Position numbers and translations under genes: made by a program. DNA of 42,754 nucleotides from Anaerolineae bacterium (GTDB taxonomy: Bacteria; Chloroflexota; Anaerolineae; Aggregatilineales; Phototrophicaceae). This document shows positions 1 to 8,466 of the stretch, piece by piece; within the stretch, counting starts at the first letter, position 1; each line of letters opens with the position of its first letter. Under the pieces are notes generated by a model. It was given only the letters and a program-made list of their open reading frames with translations. It was not told the DNA's origin and searched no databases. The stretch spans positions 1 through 42,754 of the forward strand of contig JAUZRW010000036.1 of the NCBI GenBank assembly GCA_030950085.1. Reading direction: 5' to 3'.

Positions 1-80
1 ATCTGCCCACGCATCTCCAAGATGATGTCAATCAGTTGTTCTTTATTCAGTTGTCTCAATTGCTCGCGTATCTCATTCAT
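1..80 (-). CDS. 5' end of a leftward gene, truncated by the window edge
   Basis: An ATG at position 80 on the minus strand opens a frame that runs off the window after 26 codons. The visible peptide begins MNEIREQLRQLNKEQLIDI and looks like an amphipathic helix. It starts 23 bases after the stop of the preceding leftward gene, so the two could be co-transcribed. No strong ribosome binding site is seen. The family cannot be decided from this length; an N-terminal helix of a transposase or of a restriction-modification partner are guesses only. Confidence 0.4.
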   Translation of the reverse strand, partial: MNEIREQLRQLNKEQLIDIILEMRGQ

Positions 81-103
81 GTTTCAGATTGTACCATCTT
101 TTC

Positions 104-1006
104 TCAATTTCCGTTACAATACCCCTGAGCAGTTACTACAATTAAATGATTGATACGTCCTGCTAAGGCTTCAATTTCGCGTTTCGACCAACTTTTGGCG
201 ACAATCACAACGATAAGCATGTCGGTATCTTTGGCAACGGATAGCGCCGAGTTCAAGTCACGGCTAAAAAGATGACTATGACCGCCACCCTGTGTTTCTC
301 TTGTCTTAACTGGAACCAGAATATGACGAACAACTTTGCCATTTTCGTTTAACAGTTTTGCTCCCACATCAAATGTTTCGTTATTAATCTTAACTTGCTT
401 CCCAAAGAGTTCAACATTCGCATAAATACCATAACTGCCATTCTTGGAGTAGAAGGTTTGGATTGCTTCAAGAAGGGCAGTACGAACAATCACTTCTTTC
501 TCATGCCCTTTGAGACTACGCCGAGAACCTTCTAGCCTATCAATAATAATTTCTCGGATAGCCTGCCATTCAAAAGTTTTGACATCGGAGCGATATTCAA
601 ATATCAGTGTAGCCAAAACGCTGATTTGCGCTTCAATACGCCCATTGTTTGTCTTCTTGACCAATGTACTAATTGGTCCCGATAAACGTTGTTGAGGGGC
701 ATCGCGGATAATCCAAGCAAAAAAATAGTAACATGATTTTCGATGTTTATATGGTCTGCCAATACCATCAAACAATAGCGGTAAATTCTTATTGTCTAAC
801 GGTTTATAACAAGATTCTATTCCTCGTGTAACTTCACTCAAAGAAGCAGTTTGCAGGTTTTTGTCTAAGTTTGATGTGTTGTTCAAGGTGATTTGAAACT
901 GTTTCTCTACCCAATCATAAAATGGCTTTGCTTGGTCAGCTAATTTGGTTAATTCAACTAAGCGTTGGTGTGTTATCTCAACACCATTTACAACTATTTT
1001 CTTCAT
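104..1006 (-). CDS. Hypothetical protein, possible PD-(D/E)XK nuclease-like
   Basis: A 300-residue soluble protein with no signal peptide or membrane segment. I do not recognise the family with certainty. The C-terminal third contains FDVGAKLL, then about 15 residues later VPVKTRETQGGGHSHLF, followed by a hydrophobic strand (MLIVVIVAKSW). An acidic residue followed by a strand with V-x-K is reminiscent of a degenerate PD-(D/E)XK nuclease core as found in type II restriction enzymes; this is inference. The coding sequence is visibly AT-richer (about 35-42 percent GC in lines I counted) than the metabolic genes to its right (50 percent or more in places), suggesting transfer. It has its own promoter (1028-1056), a GGA about 6 bases before the ATG, and is followed by a truncated gene on the same strand. 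Confidence 0.75.
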   Translation of the reverse strand: MKKIVVNGVEITHQRLVELTKLADQAKPFYDWVEKQFQITLNNTSNLDKNLQTASLSEVTRGIESCYKPLDNKNLPLLFDGIGRPYKHRKSCYYFFAWIIRDAPQQRLSGPISTLVKKTNNGRIEAQISVLATLIFEYRSDVKTFEWQAIREIIIDRLEGSRRSLKGHEKEVIVRTALLEAIQTFYSKNGSYGIYANVELFGKQVKINNETFDVGAKLLNENGKVVRHILVPVKTRETQGGGHSHLFSRDLNSALSVAKDTDMLIVVIVAKSWSKREIEALAGRINHLIVVTAQGYCNGN

Positions 1007-1027
1007 AGATTCCGCTACTTGTCATTC

Positions 1028-1056
1028 ATCATAACATACAATTCAACCGCTAGCAA
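1028..1056 (-). promoter_or_regulatory. Promoter of the 104-1006 gene
   Basis: On the minus strand a TTGCTA box (1056-1051) is followed after 17 bases by TATGAT (1033-1028), which is preceded by TG plus one base, an extended -10. It lies 22 bases upstream of the start codon. Confidence 0.55.
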
Positions 1057-1121
1057 CTATGTTCTACCTTATTTCCAATCATAAAACCAGAGACCAAAAT
1101 CTAACCTGCATTAGATTCAAA

Positions 1122-1130
1122 TGTTATAAT
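1122..1130 (+). promoter_or_regulatory. Extended -10 promoter of the acyl-CoA dehydrogenase operon
   Basis: TGTTATAAT is a perfect extended -10 (TGn plus TATAAT) 47 bases upstream of the ATG at 1178. No credible -35 hexamer lies 16-18 bases upstream. It is arranged back to back with the promoter of the leftward gene. Confidence 0.65.
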
Positions 1131-1177
1131 ACGCGCATCACACAAGCAAATATTGAATTAGCGTTAGGATTTTACAG

Positions 1178-2365
1178 ATGGTTACGACATCACCAAAAGC
1201 GTTAACCCTCGTCATGACAGAAGAACACGAAATGTTGCTCAAGATGGTACGTGATTTCGCACAGAATGAGATTGCCCCAGTTGCTGCTGAATTCGATGAA
1301 ACAGGCGATTTTCCGATGGATACGATTAAGAAAATGGGCGCAATGGGTTTGATGGGTATCGAAGTGCCGGAGGCTTATGGAGGTGCAGAAATGGATACTC
1401 TCGCCTATGTGCTGACAATGATTGAAGTCGCCAAAGCCGATGCCAGCCACAGCACGATTCTCAGTGTCAATAATTCGCTCTATAACTACGGTCTGATGAA
1501 GTTCGGCACAGAAGCACAAAAACAAGGATTCCTCGTGCCGATTGCGAGTGGTCAAAAAATCGGCGCGTATAGCCTCACCGAGCCTGCTTCTGGCAGTGAT
1601 GCAGGGACAATGACGAGCCGTGCTGTTCTCAATGATGCTGGCACACATTTTATAATTACAGGGCGTAAAAGTTGGGTGACTTCGGGACCCGTTGCCGATT
1701 ACGTGGTGGTGTTTACCATGACTGACCCTGAACAGGGTTCAAAGGGTGTGAGTGCTTTCTTAATTGATATGAGCAAGTCCGGTGTGCAACGTGGCAAAAA
1801 AGAACCCAAACTCGGTATTCGCGCCAGTGCCACCAGCGAACTACTCTTTGATGGCTATGAATGCCCGATTGAAAATATGCTCGGTAAACGCGGAGAAGGT
1901 TTCAAAATTGCAATGACTGTGTTGGATGCAGGTCGTATCGGCATCGCATCACAAGCACTCGGAATCGCCGAAGCTGCCTATGAAGCGAGTGTCAATTATG
2001 CCCGTGAACGTGTCGCCTTTGGTGCGCCAATTGGCAAATTCCAGATGATTCAGCAAAAAATCGCTGATATGAAAACCCGTATCGAAGCGGCACGATTGCT
2101 GATTTATAATGCAGTGTTGGCGAAAGAACGCGCCAAAGCAACCGATGGACGCTTTACGACTGAGGCGAGTATGGCGAAATTATTTGCCAGCGAAACCGCC
2201 GCCTTTGTCACCGATGAAGCAGTTCAAATTCATGGAGGCATGGGCTACAGTAAAGAACTCCCTGTCGAACGTTATTACCGCGATGCTCGCATTACCCGTA
2301 TTTACGAAGGCACATCTGAGATTCAACGGATGGTGATTGCCCGCAATGAGCTAGGATTACGATAA
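1178..2365 (+). CDS. Acyl-CoA dehydrogenase (FAD-dependent, butyryl/short-chain type)
   Basis: A 395-residue protein of standard family length that oxidises acyl-CoA to trans-2-enoyl-CoA with FAD, passing electrons to electron-transfer flavoprotein. The N-terminal helical domain covers about 15-130, the middle beta domain about 130-250 (YSLTEPASGSDAG is the FAD/substrate signature), and the C-terminal helical domain follows. Near the C-terminus IYEGTSEIQRMVIAR carries the catalytic base Glu377 at the place usual for butyryl- and short-chain enzymes. QIHGGMGY is also typical. The first ATG is preferred because AGGAT lies 8 bases before it; an inner ATG at 1214 has no such site. The chain-length preference cannot be read from sequence. 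It is followed after 2 bases by an MDR oxidoreductase, so the two are almost certainly one operon. Confidence 0.96.
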   Translation: MVTTSPKALTLVMTEEHEMLLKMVRDFAQNEIAPVAAEFDETGDFPMDTIKKMGAMGLMGIEVPEAYGGAEMDTLAYVLTMIEVAKADASHSTILSVNNSLYNYGLMKFGTEAQKQGFLVPIASGQKIGAYSLTEPASGSDAGTMTSRAVLNDAGTHFIITGRKSWVTSGPVADYVVVFTMTDPEQGSKGVSAFLIDMSKSGVQRGKKEPKLGIRASATSELLFDGYECPIENMLGKRGEGFKIAMTVLDAGRIGIASQALGIAEAAYEASVNYARERVAFGAPIGKFQMIQQKIADMKTRIEAARLLIYNAVLAKERAKATDGRFTTEASMAKLFASETAAFVTDEAVQIHGGMGYSKELPVERYYRDARITRIYEGTSEIQRMVIARNELGLR

Positions 2366-2367
2366 TT

Positions 2368-3408
2368 ATGAAAGCAGCCGTATTTTACGAACATGGTGAA
2401 ACAACTGATGTCATTCAAATCGCTGATGACCTCCCCATACCAGAACCCAAACGCGGTGAAGTCCGTTTGAAGATGAAAGCCGCCGCCCTCAATCGGCTGG
2501 ATTTATTTGTGCGGAGGGGATGGAAGGGACTGAATCTCCATTTTCCGCATGTTATTGGTAGTGATGGCGCAGGAGTCGTGGATGCACTAGGCGAAGGAGT
2601 CACTACTTTGGCAGAAGGCGATGCCGTTGCCGTAGACCCTAGCCTCTTCCCAGATGAACCCAACCTCGTTGGTGACTACCAGAATCAAGTTCGTACCAGA
2701 ATAATCGGGGAGCATGGGAGTGGCTTTGCTGCTGAATATGTGGTTGTTCCAGCAAGAAATTGTGTCAAAGTACCCGATGGCTTCGACCTGAAAGAAGCCG
2801 CAGCAGCCGGATTAGTTTATGTGACGGCATGGCATTCTCTGATTCGGCGCGGCAATTTCCAAGCTGGCGAAGATATTTTAATAGTCGGTGCAGGTGGCGG
2901 AGTTAATAGTGCCAGTATCCAGATTGCGCGGCTTGCTGGTGCTGGCAAAATTTATGTAGTGGGCAGTGATGCAGAAAAATGTCAGCAAGCCATGGAAGTC
3001 GGTGCGGATGTGACGATTAATCGCCAAGAAGAAGAAAATTGGTCAAAGGCTCTGTATAAGCTAACTAATAAACGCGGAGTCGATGTTGTGGTGGATAATG
3101 TCGGTCAGGCAACGATTCCCCTCAGTATGCGTTCGCTGCGTCTCGGTGGTCGAATTCTCGTTGTTGGTGGGACGACAGGCTACAATGCGAGTATCAACAT
3201 TGCACAATTGTTTGCCCTTCATATCAGCATCATCGGTAGCACGATGGGCGAGCATAAAGATTATGTCGATGTGATGAATCTCATTTTTGAAGGCAAATTG
3301 AAGGCTGTTGTCGGCAAAGTCTTCCCCTTATCAGAAGCGAAACAAGCGCAAGATGCCCTCGAAAACTTTGATGTCTATGGCAAAGTCGTGATTGACCTTG
3401 AAGCCTAA
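2368..3408 (+). CDS. Zinc-independent MDR oxidoreductase (quinone reductase/enoyl reductase-like)
   Basis: A 346-residue medium-chain dehydrogenase/reductase. It has the GroES-like N-terminal domain (about 1-130), then a Rossmann domain with the nucleotide-binding loop VGAGGGVNSASIQIARLAGA. The region that carries the structural zinc lobe in alcohol dehydrogenases is present in length but has no cysteine ligands (DPSLFPDEPNLVGDYQNQVR). The catalytic zinc ligands are also replaced: the GHE motif reads GSDGAG and the Cys position reads NRLDLF. It should therefore be an NADPH-dependent, metal-free quinone, enone or enoyl reductase. The gene starts 2 bases after the acyl-CoA dehydrogenase stop, implying a shared transcript and perhaps a shared acyl-CoA pathway. 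The substrate is unknown. Confidence 0.9.
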   Translation: MKAAVFYEHGETTDVIQIADDLPIPEPKRGEVRLKMKAAALNRLDLFVRRGWKGLNLHFPHVIGSDGAGVVDALGEGVTTLAEGDAVAVDPSLFPDEPNLVGDYQNQVRTRIIGEHGSGFAAEYVVVPARNCVKVPDGFDLKEAAAAGLVYVTAWHSLIRRGNFQAGEDILIVGAGGGVNSASIQIARLAGAGKIYVVGSDAEKCQQAMEVGADVTINRQEEENWSKALYKLTNKRGVDVVVDNVGQATIPLSMRSLRLGGRILVVGGTTGYNASINIAQLFALHISIIGSTMGEHKDYVDVMNLIFEGKLKAVVGKVFPLSEAKQAQDALENFDVYGKVVIDLEA

Positions 3409-3416
3409 GTATCCAC

Positions 3417-3450
3417 AGGAGAGTTCAACGCTCTCCTCTTAATCTTCCTT
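3417..3450 (+). terminator. Putative intrinsic terminator after the MDR gene
   Basis: A perfect 7-bp stem AGGAGAG / CTCTCCT (3417-3423 and 3431-3437) with a 7-base loop is followed by a T-rich but interrupted tract (CTTAATCTTCCTT). It starts 8 bases after the stop codon. Confidence 0.5.
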
Positions 3451-3501
3451 AATTCAAAATTAAGAAATATGTCCTATCTGTAGATTCACATTACGGCGCT
3501 A

Positions 3502-3510
3502 TGATATAAA
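3502..3510 (+). promoter_or_regulatory. Extended -10 promoter of the CYTH gene
   Basis: TGATATAAA fits the extended -10 form and lies 82 bases upstream of the ATG at 3593. No clear -35 is present. The position implies a 5' leader of about 75 bases. Confidence 0.5.
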
Positions 3511-3592
3511 CAGTAAGGACGTTATTCATATTGAAATGTTTCACAAACGCCAGTGATTCCATTACTCGCTCAGTGAAGAGGTTGTTAAAATT

Positions 3593-4207
3593 ATGAACCC
3601 ACAAGAAATCGAAGTTAAAATTTATGTTACCAATCTCGCGATTATTGAGGAAAAGTTGCTAGAACTCGGTGCAAATCGTGTCCAAGAGCGCATCCATGAG
3701 CGCAATATGCGTTATGATACCCCTGATGGCTCATTGACTACAAAGGGTATTGTGCTGCGCTTACGAGAAGATTCGGGTATCAAACTCACATATAAAACTA
3801 GAGGGACGCTCGAACGCGGCATTAGCACTCGTGAAGAGCTAGAAGTTGAGGTGAGTGATTTTGATACGATGGAAGCGATTCTTCAAAAATTTGGCTTTGA
3901 GCAGCATATGTTCTATGAAAAATACCGCACAGTCTATACCTACAACGGCACATACATCATGCTAGATGAACTTCCGTTTGGCAATTTTGTTGAGGTTGAA
4001 GGCGATACAGAAGGCGAAATTGAAGGGGTGCTGGCGGAACTCGGTCTGCAAGATATAGAGCGACAAGGTGATAGCTACTCCAAACTGTTTGAGCATGTGA
4101 AGCACCATATGGGATTGACGTTCCATAATCTCACGTTTGAGAACTTCCAAGATATTGATGTACCGCAAAGTGCCTTCATTGCGCCGGGTAGTATCGTCAT
4201 TCGATAA
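3593..4207 (+). CDS. CYTH-domain protein (class IV adenylate cyclase-like / triphosphatase)
   Basis: A 204-residue protein whose first 170 residues form a CYTH triphosphate-tunnel domain. The family signature ExExK is present as EIEVK (Glu5, Glu7, Lys9), and later charged strands supply the tunnel (VLRLRED, KLTYKTRG, REELEVEV, YEKYRTVY, FVEVEG). Members hydrolyse or cyclise nucleoside, thiamine or inorganic triphosphates with a divalent metal. The layout (EVEVK-type start, GNFVEVEGD, about 180 residues) is closest to the CyaB/class IV cyclase-like branch, but cyclase activity cannot be claimed from sequence. The last 30 residues fall outside the usual domain. A GAAGAGG site lies 11 bases before the ATG. 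It appears monocistronic. Confidence 0.9.
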   Translation: MNPQEIEVKIYVTNLAIIEEKLLELGANRVQERIHERNMRYDTPDGSLTTKGIVLRLREDSGIKLTYKTRGTLERGISTREELEVEVSDFDTMEAILQKFGFEQHMFYEKYRTVYTYNGTYIMLDELPFGNFVEVEGDTEGEIEGVLAELGLQDIERQGDSYSKLFEHVKHHMGLTFHNLTFENFQDIDVPQSAFIAPGSIVIR

Positions 4208-4209
4208 CA

Positions 4210-4233
4210 AGAGAAGGTGTCGATTCGCCCTCT
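4210..4233 (+). terminator. Weak hairpin after the CYTH gene
   Basis: AGAG-AA-GGTG pairs with CGCC-CTCT around a 6-base loop, 2 bases after the stop codon. There is no T tract, so it may be a transcript-end stabiliser rather than a true intrinsic terminator. Confidence 0.35.
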
Positions 4234-4364
4234 AGGTCACTCATGCGCTGAAAACCTTGCCAAAAAGCCTATCTCGCTCATTACCAAAAGGCATAGACTA
4301 TAGCTCAAAAGACCCCTTTCGCGTTATCATGGTAGCCATAATGCAATCGTGATAAAGGGCTATT

Positions 4365-6020
4365 ATGAGCATCAGTGATAATTTACAACGTTGGGAGCGA
4401 GAAACTGTCGCCAAGGCAACATCGCGCTTCCCTGAACGCAAAGAGGCTTTCGCCACCTCGTCAGAAATTCCTGTCAAACGCCTCTATACCCCTGCCGATG
4501 TTTCACCGGATTACGAAAGCGAATCCGGTTATGCGGGTGAGTATCCATTTTTACGCGGCGTACAACCGACGATGTATCGCAGCCGTTTTTGGACAATGCG
4601 CCAATATGCTGGTTTTGGCACAGCCGCAGAATCGAATCAACGCTATCGTTTCCTATTAGAGCAAGGGCAAAGTGGCTTATCAGTCGCCTTCGATTTGCCG
4701 ACTCAAATAGGCTATGATGCCGATGACCCGATGGCATTGGGTGAAGTGGGTAAAGTCGGTGTGTCGATAAGCAGCATCCACGATATGATGACCCTCTTTG
4801 ACCAAATTCCCCTCAATAAAGTTTCTACCAGTATGACGATTAATGCGCCGGCGGCGGTTTTGCTGGCAATGTATATCGTTGTTGGTAAACGTCAAGGTGT
4901 GGAAGAAAATAAATTGCGCGGCACAGTGCAAAATGACATTCTCAAAGAGTATATCGCTCGCGGCACATATATTTTCCCACCAAAGCCCTCTATGCGCTTG
5001 ATTACAGACTCATTTGCCTATTGCCAAAAAAATGTTCCACGCTGGAATACGATTAGCATCAGTGGCTATCATATTCGGGAAGCAGGTAGCACGGCTGTTC
5101 AAGAAGTGGCATTTACACTAGCGAACGGTATCGCTTATGTTGAAGCGGCTATCAAAGTAGGTTTAGATGTCGATGAATTTGCACCGCAACTCTCATTTTT
5201 CTTCAATGCCCATAATAACTTCTTAGAAGAAATTGCCAAATTCCGTGCGGCACGGAAGATATGGGCAAGCATCATGAAAAATCGTTTTGGTGCGAAAAAT
5301 ATCAAGAGTATGCAATTGCGCTTTCATACCCAAACAGGCGGCAGTACACTCACAGCACAACAACCTGAAAATAATATTGTGCGTGTGGCGTTACAAGCGA
5401 TGGCGGCGGTTCTCGGCGGAACACAGTCTTTGCACACCAACAGCATGGATGAGGCGCTTGCCCTACCCACCGAAAACGCGGTACAAATCGCACTACGGAC
5501 ACAGCAAATCATCGCCCATGAAACAGGTGTCGCTGATTCTGTTGACCCACTTGCTGGCAGTTATATGGTCGAAAGCCTCACCCAAGAAATCATCAATCAA
5601 GCACAAGATTACATCCAGAAAATTGATGATTTAGGCGGTTCACTTCATGCGATTGAAGACGGATTCATCCATAGAGAAATTCAAGATGCAGCTTATCGTT
5701 ATCAACGGGCGCTAGAAAAACGCGAAGAAATTGTCGTCGGAGTCAATGAATTTGTTACTCATGATGAGATTCAACCGGATTTACTGCGTGTTGACCCAGC
5801 CATTGAACAGGCAGCCCACGAGCAATTGAAGGCACTGCGCGAGAATCGTGACAATGAAAAAGCGAGTGCCTTACGGCAACAATTGGAATCTGCGGCAAAA
5901 AGCGATAATAATCTGATGCCACTCATCATTGAATGTGTTGATAATGACGTGACATTGGGTGAAGTGTGTCATAGTCTGCGTGCCGTATTTGGTGAATATC
6001 GTCCGGCAGTGATGGTGTAA
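4365..6020 (+). CDS. mcmA: Methylmalonyl-CoA mutase, catalytic (large) subunit
   Basis: A 551-residue substrate-binding TIM-barrel subunit of adenosylcobalamin-dependent methylmalonyl-CoA mutase, converting (R)-methylmalonyl-CoA to succinyl-CoA. It contains the barrel only. The B12-binding DxHxxG domain of full-length mutases is absent, so it must pair with a separate small subunit not seen here. By alignment from memory with the Propionibacterium enzyme, Tyr89 and Arg207, which hold the substrate carboxylate, correspond to Tyr81 (RQYAGFG) and Arg199 ([11 protein letters not shown]), and His244 to His236 (SGYHIREAG). These identify a genuine methylmalonyl-type enzyme. AAAGGG lies 5 bases before the ATG. 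It is upstream of the carboxylase genes on the same strand, separated by two small genes. The roughly 155-base upstream gap shows only weak promoter-like boxes (CATAAT at 4337-4342). Confidence 0.95.
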   Translation: MSISDNLQRWERETVAKATSRFPERKEAFATSSEIPVKRLYTPADVSPDYESESGYAGEYPFLRGVQPTMYRSRFWTMRQYAGFGTAAESNQRYRFLLEQGQSGLSVAFDLPTQIGYDADDPMALGEVGKVGVSISSIHDMMTLFDQIPLNKVSTSMTINAPAAVLLAMYIVVGKRQGVEENKLRGTVQNDILKEYIARGTYIFPPKPSMRLITDSFAYCQKNVPRWNTISISGYHIREAGSTAVQEVAFTLANGIAYVEAAIKVGLDVDEFAPQLSFFFNAHNNFLEEIAKFRAARKIWASIMKNRFGAKNIKSMQLRFHTQTGGSTLTAQQPENNIVRVALQAMAAVLGGTQSLHTNSMDEALALPTENAVQIALRTQQIIAHETGVADSVDPLAGSYMVESLTQEIINQAQDYIQKIDDLGGSLHAIEDGFIHREIQDAAYRYQRALEKREEIVVGVNEFVTHDEIQPDLLRVDPAIEQAAHEQLKALRENRDNEKASALRQQLESAAKSDNNLMPLIIECVDNDVTLGEVCHSLRAVFGEYRPAVMV

Positions 6021-6135
6021 GGCGAAAAATTGCAAAATCATACAAACTACATTACGAGAATTGTTAAATCGGTTCAGCATATCTGGATAATTTTATCGCT
6101 GAGCCGCTATTCTCACAGGCTGAGGAGTTAAGTTT

Positions 6136-6477
6136 ATGCCGACCCAACTGAGTGAGCAAGCACGTAACATCTTACAATTGATTGCTGAAGGGTATACTTT
6201 CGAGCAAATCTTGACTGACTATAGCGCAAGCCATATCCAAACTGCTGCCCACGAAGCATTAGCTATTGATGCGGCTACTCATCCTAGCATCCATCCACCC
6301 AATAAGCGCGTCAAAACGAACGTTCGTACCTATGAGGTGTGGACAGAAAAGGAAGATTCTTTGCTGCTGGAAAGAGTAGAAAATGGCGTGTCCCTCCCAG
6401 ACATTGCAACAGAACTAGAGCGTCATCCGATGACAATCCGCCGCCGCATCACACAATTAGGTCTGGATGAGTTCTAA
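6136..6477 (+). CDS. Small helix-turn-helix protein (two HTH-like segments)
   Basis: A 113-residue protein. Residues 5-45 (EQARNILQLIAEGYTFEQIL) look like a short helical DUF433/LuxR-like segment. Residues 68-113 begin YEVWTEKEDSLLLERVENG and continue with SLPDIATELERHPMTIRRRI, a Myb/SANT- or resolvase-like helix-turn-helix. A linker rich in Pro, His and Lys joins them. A DNA-binding regulatory role is inferred. It lies 115 bases after the mutase and directly abuts the next gene, inside the propionyl-CoA block, so local regulation is possible. GAGGAG lies about 9 bases before the ATG. Confidence 0.8.
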   Translation: MPTQLSEQARNILQLIAEGYTFEQILTDYSASHIQTAAHEALAIDAATHPSIHPPNKRVKTNVRTYEVWTEKEDSLLLERVENGVSLPDIATELERHPMTIRRRITQLGLDEF

Positions 6478-6879
6478 GTGTCTGAACAAGCGCACATCGC
6501 CCCAAAACACTCTGGATGCTTGATGTTTATAACAGCAATTCTAGGGCTTTACCAAATCATTTTTGCCGCTAGGGTGTTACAACAAATGGATATTCTGAAA
6601 GAATACCATGTTCCATTGCTGATTCAGGCTGGATTAGCCATTATATGGTCAGGTATATTCATGAGTATCACAGTTGGATTGTTCGGACAAAAGCGGTGGG
6701 CATTACGCTATAGATATTGGTCTATTTTAGCCTTTATCGTTTATAATCTGCTGCGTGCGATATTATTGACACAAGCCGATTATGACCGTAACCGTCTGAC
6801 ATTCTTAGCCTTGATAACACTCATTATCTCAGCAATACCACTACTTGCCCTTCTTCATCAGAAGCAGCAAGAGATTTAA
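6478..6879 (+). CDS. Small four-helix membrane protein, unknown function
   Basis: A 133-residue protein with about four membrane segments (roughly residues 14-33, 46-68, 80-97 and 108-126) separated by short charged loops; there is no recognisable motif. The GTG at 6478 follows the preceding stop codon with no gap, indicating translational coupling; an ATG at 6520 would delete only the polar N-terminus. It ends 20 bases before the carboxyltransferase start. Its place between mutase and carboxylase suggests co-transcription, but no function can be assigned. Confidence 0.75.
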   Translation: MSEQAHIAPKHSGCLMFITAILGLYQIIFAARVLQQMDILKEYHVPLLIQAGLAIIWSGIFMSITVGLFGQKRWALRYRYWSILAFIVYNLLRAILLTQADYDRNRLTFLALITLIISAIPLLALLHQKQQEI

Positions 6880-6899
6880 TCAACTAGAGAGAGACTTTT

Positions 6900-8450
6900 A
6901 TGGTAGTAAACCCTAGAATTGAAGAACTTCGTGAAAAACGCACTCAAAGCCATGATGGTGGTGGCAAAGAGCGCGTTCAAAAACAACACGACAATGGGCG
7001 ACAAACCGCCTATGAACGACTCGATATATTGCTAGACCCCGGGAGTTTCCGTGAGTTAGATGCCTTCATTACCCATCGCTCAACAAATTTTGGCATGGAC
7101 AAGAAAAAATTTCTCGGTGATAGTGTCGTCACAGGTTGGGGTACGATTGAGGGTCGCTTGGTCTATGTTTACTCACAAGACTTTACAGTTATGGGCGGTA
7201 GTTTAAGTGAAGTCCATGCGGCGAAAATCTGCAAAATTATGGATATGGCGATGAAAACCGGTGCGCCTGTGATTGGACTAAATGATAGCGGCGGCGCACG
7301 TATCCAAGAAGGTGTGGAAAGTCTGGCTGGGTTCGCTGATATTTTTTTGCGGAATACGATGGCGAGTGGTGTCATCCCACAAATTAGTGTCATTATGGGT
7401 CCCTGTGCTGGCGGTGCTGTTTATAGCCCTGCCCTAACCGACTTCACAATTATGGTGCGCGATACGAGTTATATGTTTATCACGGGACCTAATGTGGTCA
7501 AGCAAGTTCTGAATGAAGATATCACCGCAGAAGAATTGGGTGGTGCAACGGTTCATGCCACGAAAAGCGGTGTCTGTCATATGGTGGGCAATGATGAAAC
7601 TGAAGCATTGTTGTTTGTCCGCGAATTGCTGAGTTATTTGCCACAGAATAATATGGAAGATGCCCCTTATCTCGCTACAAGCGATGACACATTACGCGCC
7701 GATGCCAAACTCGATAGCATTGTGCCGGATAATCCTAATAAACCTTACGATATGAAAGAGGTTATCGAAGCGGTTGTTGATGATGGTCATTTCTTCGAGA
7801 CACAAGAAGATTATGCCGCCAATATTGTGGTTGGGTTTGCACATCTCGGCGGAAATGCAGTTGGTGTTGTGGCTAATCAACCGATGGTGTTAGCTGGTGT
7901 GCTTGATATCAACGCCAGCGAAAAAGCAGCGCGTTTCATCCGCACCTGTGATGCCTTCAACATTCCCCTGATTACATTTGTTGATGTACCGGGTTATCTA
8001 CCGGGAAGCGACCAAGAACATGCTGGCATTATCCGTAGTGGTGCGAAGTTGCTATTTGCTTATTGCGAAGCCACAGTACCGAAATTGACTGTGACAACCC
8101 GTAAAGCATACGGGGGTGCTTATTGCGTGATGAGCAGTAAACACATTCGCGGTGATTTGAATCTGGCATGGCCGACAGCAGAAATTGCCGTGATGGGTCC
8201 AGAAGGGGCTGTCGAAATTATCAGTCGGCGTGACATTGCTAGTGCAGAAGACCCTGTTGCTCGTAAAAAAGAGTTGGCTGATGATTATCGAGAACAATTC
8301 GCCCACCCCTATATAGCGGCTGCACGCGGCTTTATTGATGATGTCATTGAACCCAGCGAAACGCGCCCACGCCTGATTAATGCACTGCAAGTGTTCCAGA
8401 ATAAGCGTGATGAAAATCCAGCTAAAAAACATGGCAACGTGCCGCTTTGA
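6900..8450 (+). CDS. pccB: Acyl-CoA (propionyl-CoA) carboxylase, carboxyltransferase subunit
   Basis: A 516-residue crotonase-fold carboxyltransferase, standard length for PccB/AccD5-type subunits. It transfers CO2 from carboxybiotin to an acyl-CoA. N- and C-terminal halves each carry oxyanion-hole glycines: SGGAR (about 130-134) with CAGGAVYSP (169-177), and VPGYLPG (363-369) with AYGGAY (403-408). Asp422 of Streptomyces PccB (Asp437 of mycobacterial AccD5), which selects propionyl-CoA, aligns with Cys409 here, so acyl preference is not settled by that residue. Context with a methylmalonyl-CoA mutase favours propionyl-CoA. A purine-rich AGAGAGAG site precedes the ATG. The biotin carboxylase begins 16 bases downstream. 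Confidence 0.95.
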   Translation: MVVNPRIEELREKRTQSHDGGGKERVQKQHDNGRQTAYERLDILLDPGSFRELDAFITHRSTNFGMDKKKFLGDSVVTGWGTIEGRLVYVYSQDFTVMGGSLSEVHAAKICKIMDMAMKTGAPVIGLNDSGGARIQEGVESLAGFADIFLRNTMASGVIPQISVIMGPCAGGAVYSPALTDFTIMVRDTSYMFITGPNVVKQVLNEDITAEELGGATVHATKSGVCHMVGNDETEALLFVRELLSYLPQNNMEDAPYLATSDDTLRADAKLDSIVPDNPNKPYDMKEVIEAVVDDGHFFETQEDYAANIVVGFAHLGGNAVGVVANQPMVLAGVLDINASEKAARFIRTCDAFNIPLITFVDVPGYLPGSDQEHAGIIRSGAKLLFAYCEATVPKLTVTTRKAYGGAYCVMSSKHIRGDLNLAWPTAEIAVMGPEGAVEIISRRDIASAEDPVARKKELADDYREQFAHPYIAAARGFIDDVIEPSETRPRLINALQVFQNKRDENPAKKHGNVPL

Positions 8451-8466
8451 GGGGAGACCATAATTT

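Noticed and set aside
4208-4364. Cobalamin riboswitch upstream of the methylmalonyl-CoA mutase
   Set aside because: The gap is only about 155 bases and I see no B12-box-like core or complex fold, only a weak hairpin next to the CYTH stop.
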